From assembly GCA_005786775.1 (NCBI GenBank), contig SYDD01000170.1:1-6603 (forward strand): a stretch of DNA of 6,603 bases, read 5' to 3'. The notes below the pieces were generated by a model, which worked only from the letters and a program-made list of their open reading frames with translations, did no database searches and was not told the origin of the DNA. The DNA comes from Opitutaceae bacterium. Lineage in GTDB: Bacteria; Verrucomicrobiota; Verrucomicrobiia; Opitutales; Opitutaceae. Made by a program: the position numbers and the translations under genes. Positions 5,782 to 6,603 of the stretch are shown here, one piece after another; positions within the stretch are counted from its first letter, which is position 1, and every line of letters begins with the position of its first letter.

Positions 5782-6603
5782 CTACGGCGTCGGCGGCTTT
5801 TCCGGCCGCGGGAACAACACCAGCGCTGGCGCCACGGCGTTGCCCGCCAGCCGCGCGCCCCAGACCAGCTCGTCCTTCCAGACCGCGCCCGGACGATGCC
5901 CGAGGACCGCGTTCACCTTCGCCGCCGTGCCCGGGATGACGTGCTGCATCGCCGCTACCGCCAGCCGGAGCGCCTCCGCCATCGTCGCGAGTGCCGTCCG
6001 CAACCGCGCCTGGTCCCCCGGATCGGCGGACTTGCCCAGCTTCCACGGGGCCCGTCGCTCGACATAGGCATTGGTCGCCGTGACAAAGGCCATCGTTCGC
6101 TCCAGCGCCGTATGAAACTGGAACCTTTCGCCTAACGCCATTCCCTCCGGCCCCGTCTGCGCCCACAACTCCCGCAATGCGGTCTCCGGCTCCTCGGCCA
6201 CCTCCGCGGCGGGCACCACGCCCCCCGCGAACCGCGTGGTCATGTTGAGGGTGCGGTTGACGAGGTTGCCGAGGTTGTTCGCCAGCTCGCTGTTGTAGCG
6301 CACGAGGAACTGCTCTGGGGTGAAGTCGCTGTCCTGGCCGACGTTCATCTCCCGCATCAGGAAGTACCGGAAGGCGTCAGCCCCGAACTGGTCCACCAGA
6401 TCTAGGGGATTCAGAGCATTGCCAGTGCTTTTCGACATCTTCGCGCCACGCTGCAGCCACCAGCCATGGGCGATAATTCCCTTGGGGAGTTCAATGCCCG
6501 CCGCGTGCAGCATGATCAGCCAGTACACCGCGTGCGGCGGCACGAGGATGTCCTTGCCGATCACGTGGTAATCCGCCGGCCACACGCCCGGACGGTCGAC
6601 CAC
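5782..6603 (-). CDS. metG: Methionyl-tRNA synthetase, C-terminal part (N-terminus off right edge)
   Basis: Class I aminoacyl-tRNA synthetase that charges tRNA-Met; cytoplasmic. Only the last 273 residues are in the window. They begin inside the catalytic domain with WPADYHVIGKDIL (8-20 of the visible part), then AHGWW (45-49) and the KMSKS loop in GAKMSKSTGN (53-62; KMSKS at 6427-6441). NPLDLVDQFGADAFRYFLMRE (65-85) forms the link to the helical anticodon-binding domain, which shows NSELANNLGNLVNRTLN (104-120) and TNAYVERRAPWKLGK (177-191), the N-x-Y...PW pattern that reads the CAU anticodon. The HIGH motif and zinc region must lie to the right of the window. The protein stops directly after the anticodon domain, so it lacks the C-terminal Trbp111-like tRNA-binding and dimerisation domain found in E. 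coli and B. subtilis MetG. The GTG at the very edge (6603) is an internal Val codon, not the start. Likely first gene known of the metG-menF-menD unit. Confidence 0.96.
   Translation of the reverse strand: MVDRPGVWPADYHVIGKDILVPPHAVYWLIMLHAAGIELPKGIIAHGWWLQRGAKMSKSTGNALNPLDLVDQFGADAFRYFLMREMNVGQDSDFTPEQFLVRYNSELANNLGNLVNRTLNMTTRFAGGVVPAAEVAEEPETALRELWAQTGPEGMALGERFQFHTALERTMAFVTATNAYVERRAPWKLGKSADPGDQARLRTALATMAEALRLAVAAMQHVIPGTAAKVNAVLGHRPGAVWKDELVWGARLAGNAVAPALVLFPRPEKPPTP

Noticed and set aside
5768..6166. 133-codon upstream extension of the menF frame
   Set aside because: It overlaps the conserved anticodon-binding domain of metG in another frame and gives a Gly/Ala/Arg-rich translation. 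MenF family length is met from the ATG at 5767.
6601..6603. GTG at the right edge as a metG start
   Set aside because: The encoded protein begins in mid-catalytic domain just before WPADYHVIGKD, so the true start and the HIGH motif must lie beyond the window.

Overview
This 6.6 kb GC-rich bacterial window is densely coded and holds five genes, two of them cut by the window edges. From left to right they are: kup (K+ uptake permease, minus strand, C-terminus off the left edge); menB (1,4-dihydroxy-2-naphthoyl-CoA synthase, plus strand); menD (SEPHCHC synthase, minus strand); menF (isochorismate synthase, minus strand); and metG (methionyl-tRNA synthetase, minus strand, N-terminus off the right edge). 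I see no RNA gene, mobile element, CRISPR array or integration scar.

Layout: metG, menF and menD run collinearly leftward with 14-nt and 2-nt gaps, so they look like one transcription unit. menB runs rightward and meets menD tail to tail across 25 nt. kup and menB diverge from a 139-nt intergenic stretch, the only non-coding segment of any size.

Function: MenF converts chorismate to isochorismate. MenD joins isochorismate with the succinic semialdehyde unit derived from 2-oxoglutarate to make SEPHCHC. MenB, several steps later, closes the second ring to give 1,4-dihydroxy-2-naphthoyl-CoA. The window therefore holds the first two steps and the ring-closure step of the classical (o-succinylbenzoate) menaquinone route. 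menH, menC, menE and the later genes must lie elsewhere. The diagnostic catalytic residues are present in all three Men proteins. kup and metG are housekeeping or transport neighbours with no obvious metabolic link.

Organism: the GC richness, the classical Men pathway, a single-chain MetG lacking the C-terminal tRNA-binding domain, a Kup-type permease, and weak Shine-Dalgarno signals at most starts suggest a menaquinone-using bacterium. Some features (the 'DGKYAFC' insertion of MenB and the 'KDILVPPH' segment of MetG) remind me of Verrucomicrobia, perhaps Opitutales. That is an impression from memory and has low confidence.

I looked for an undescribed system and did not find one. The points worth a second look are small: a Val in place of a highly conserved Asp in Kup, variant active-site-loop residues in MenB, Shine-Dalgarno-poor starts for the men genes, and G-rich runs in the kup leader.
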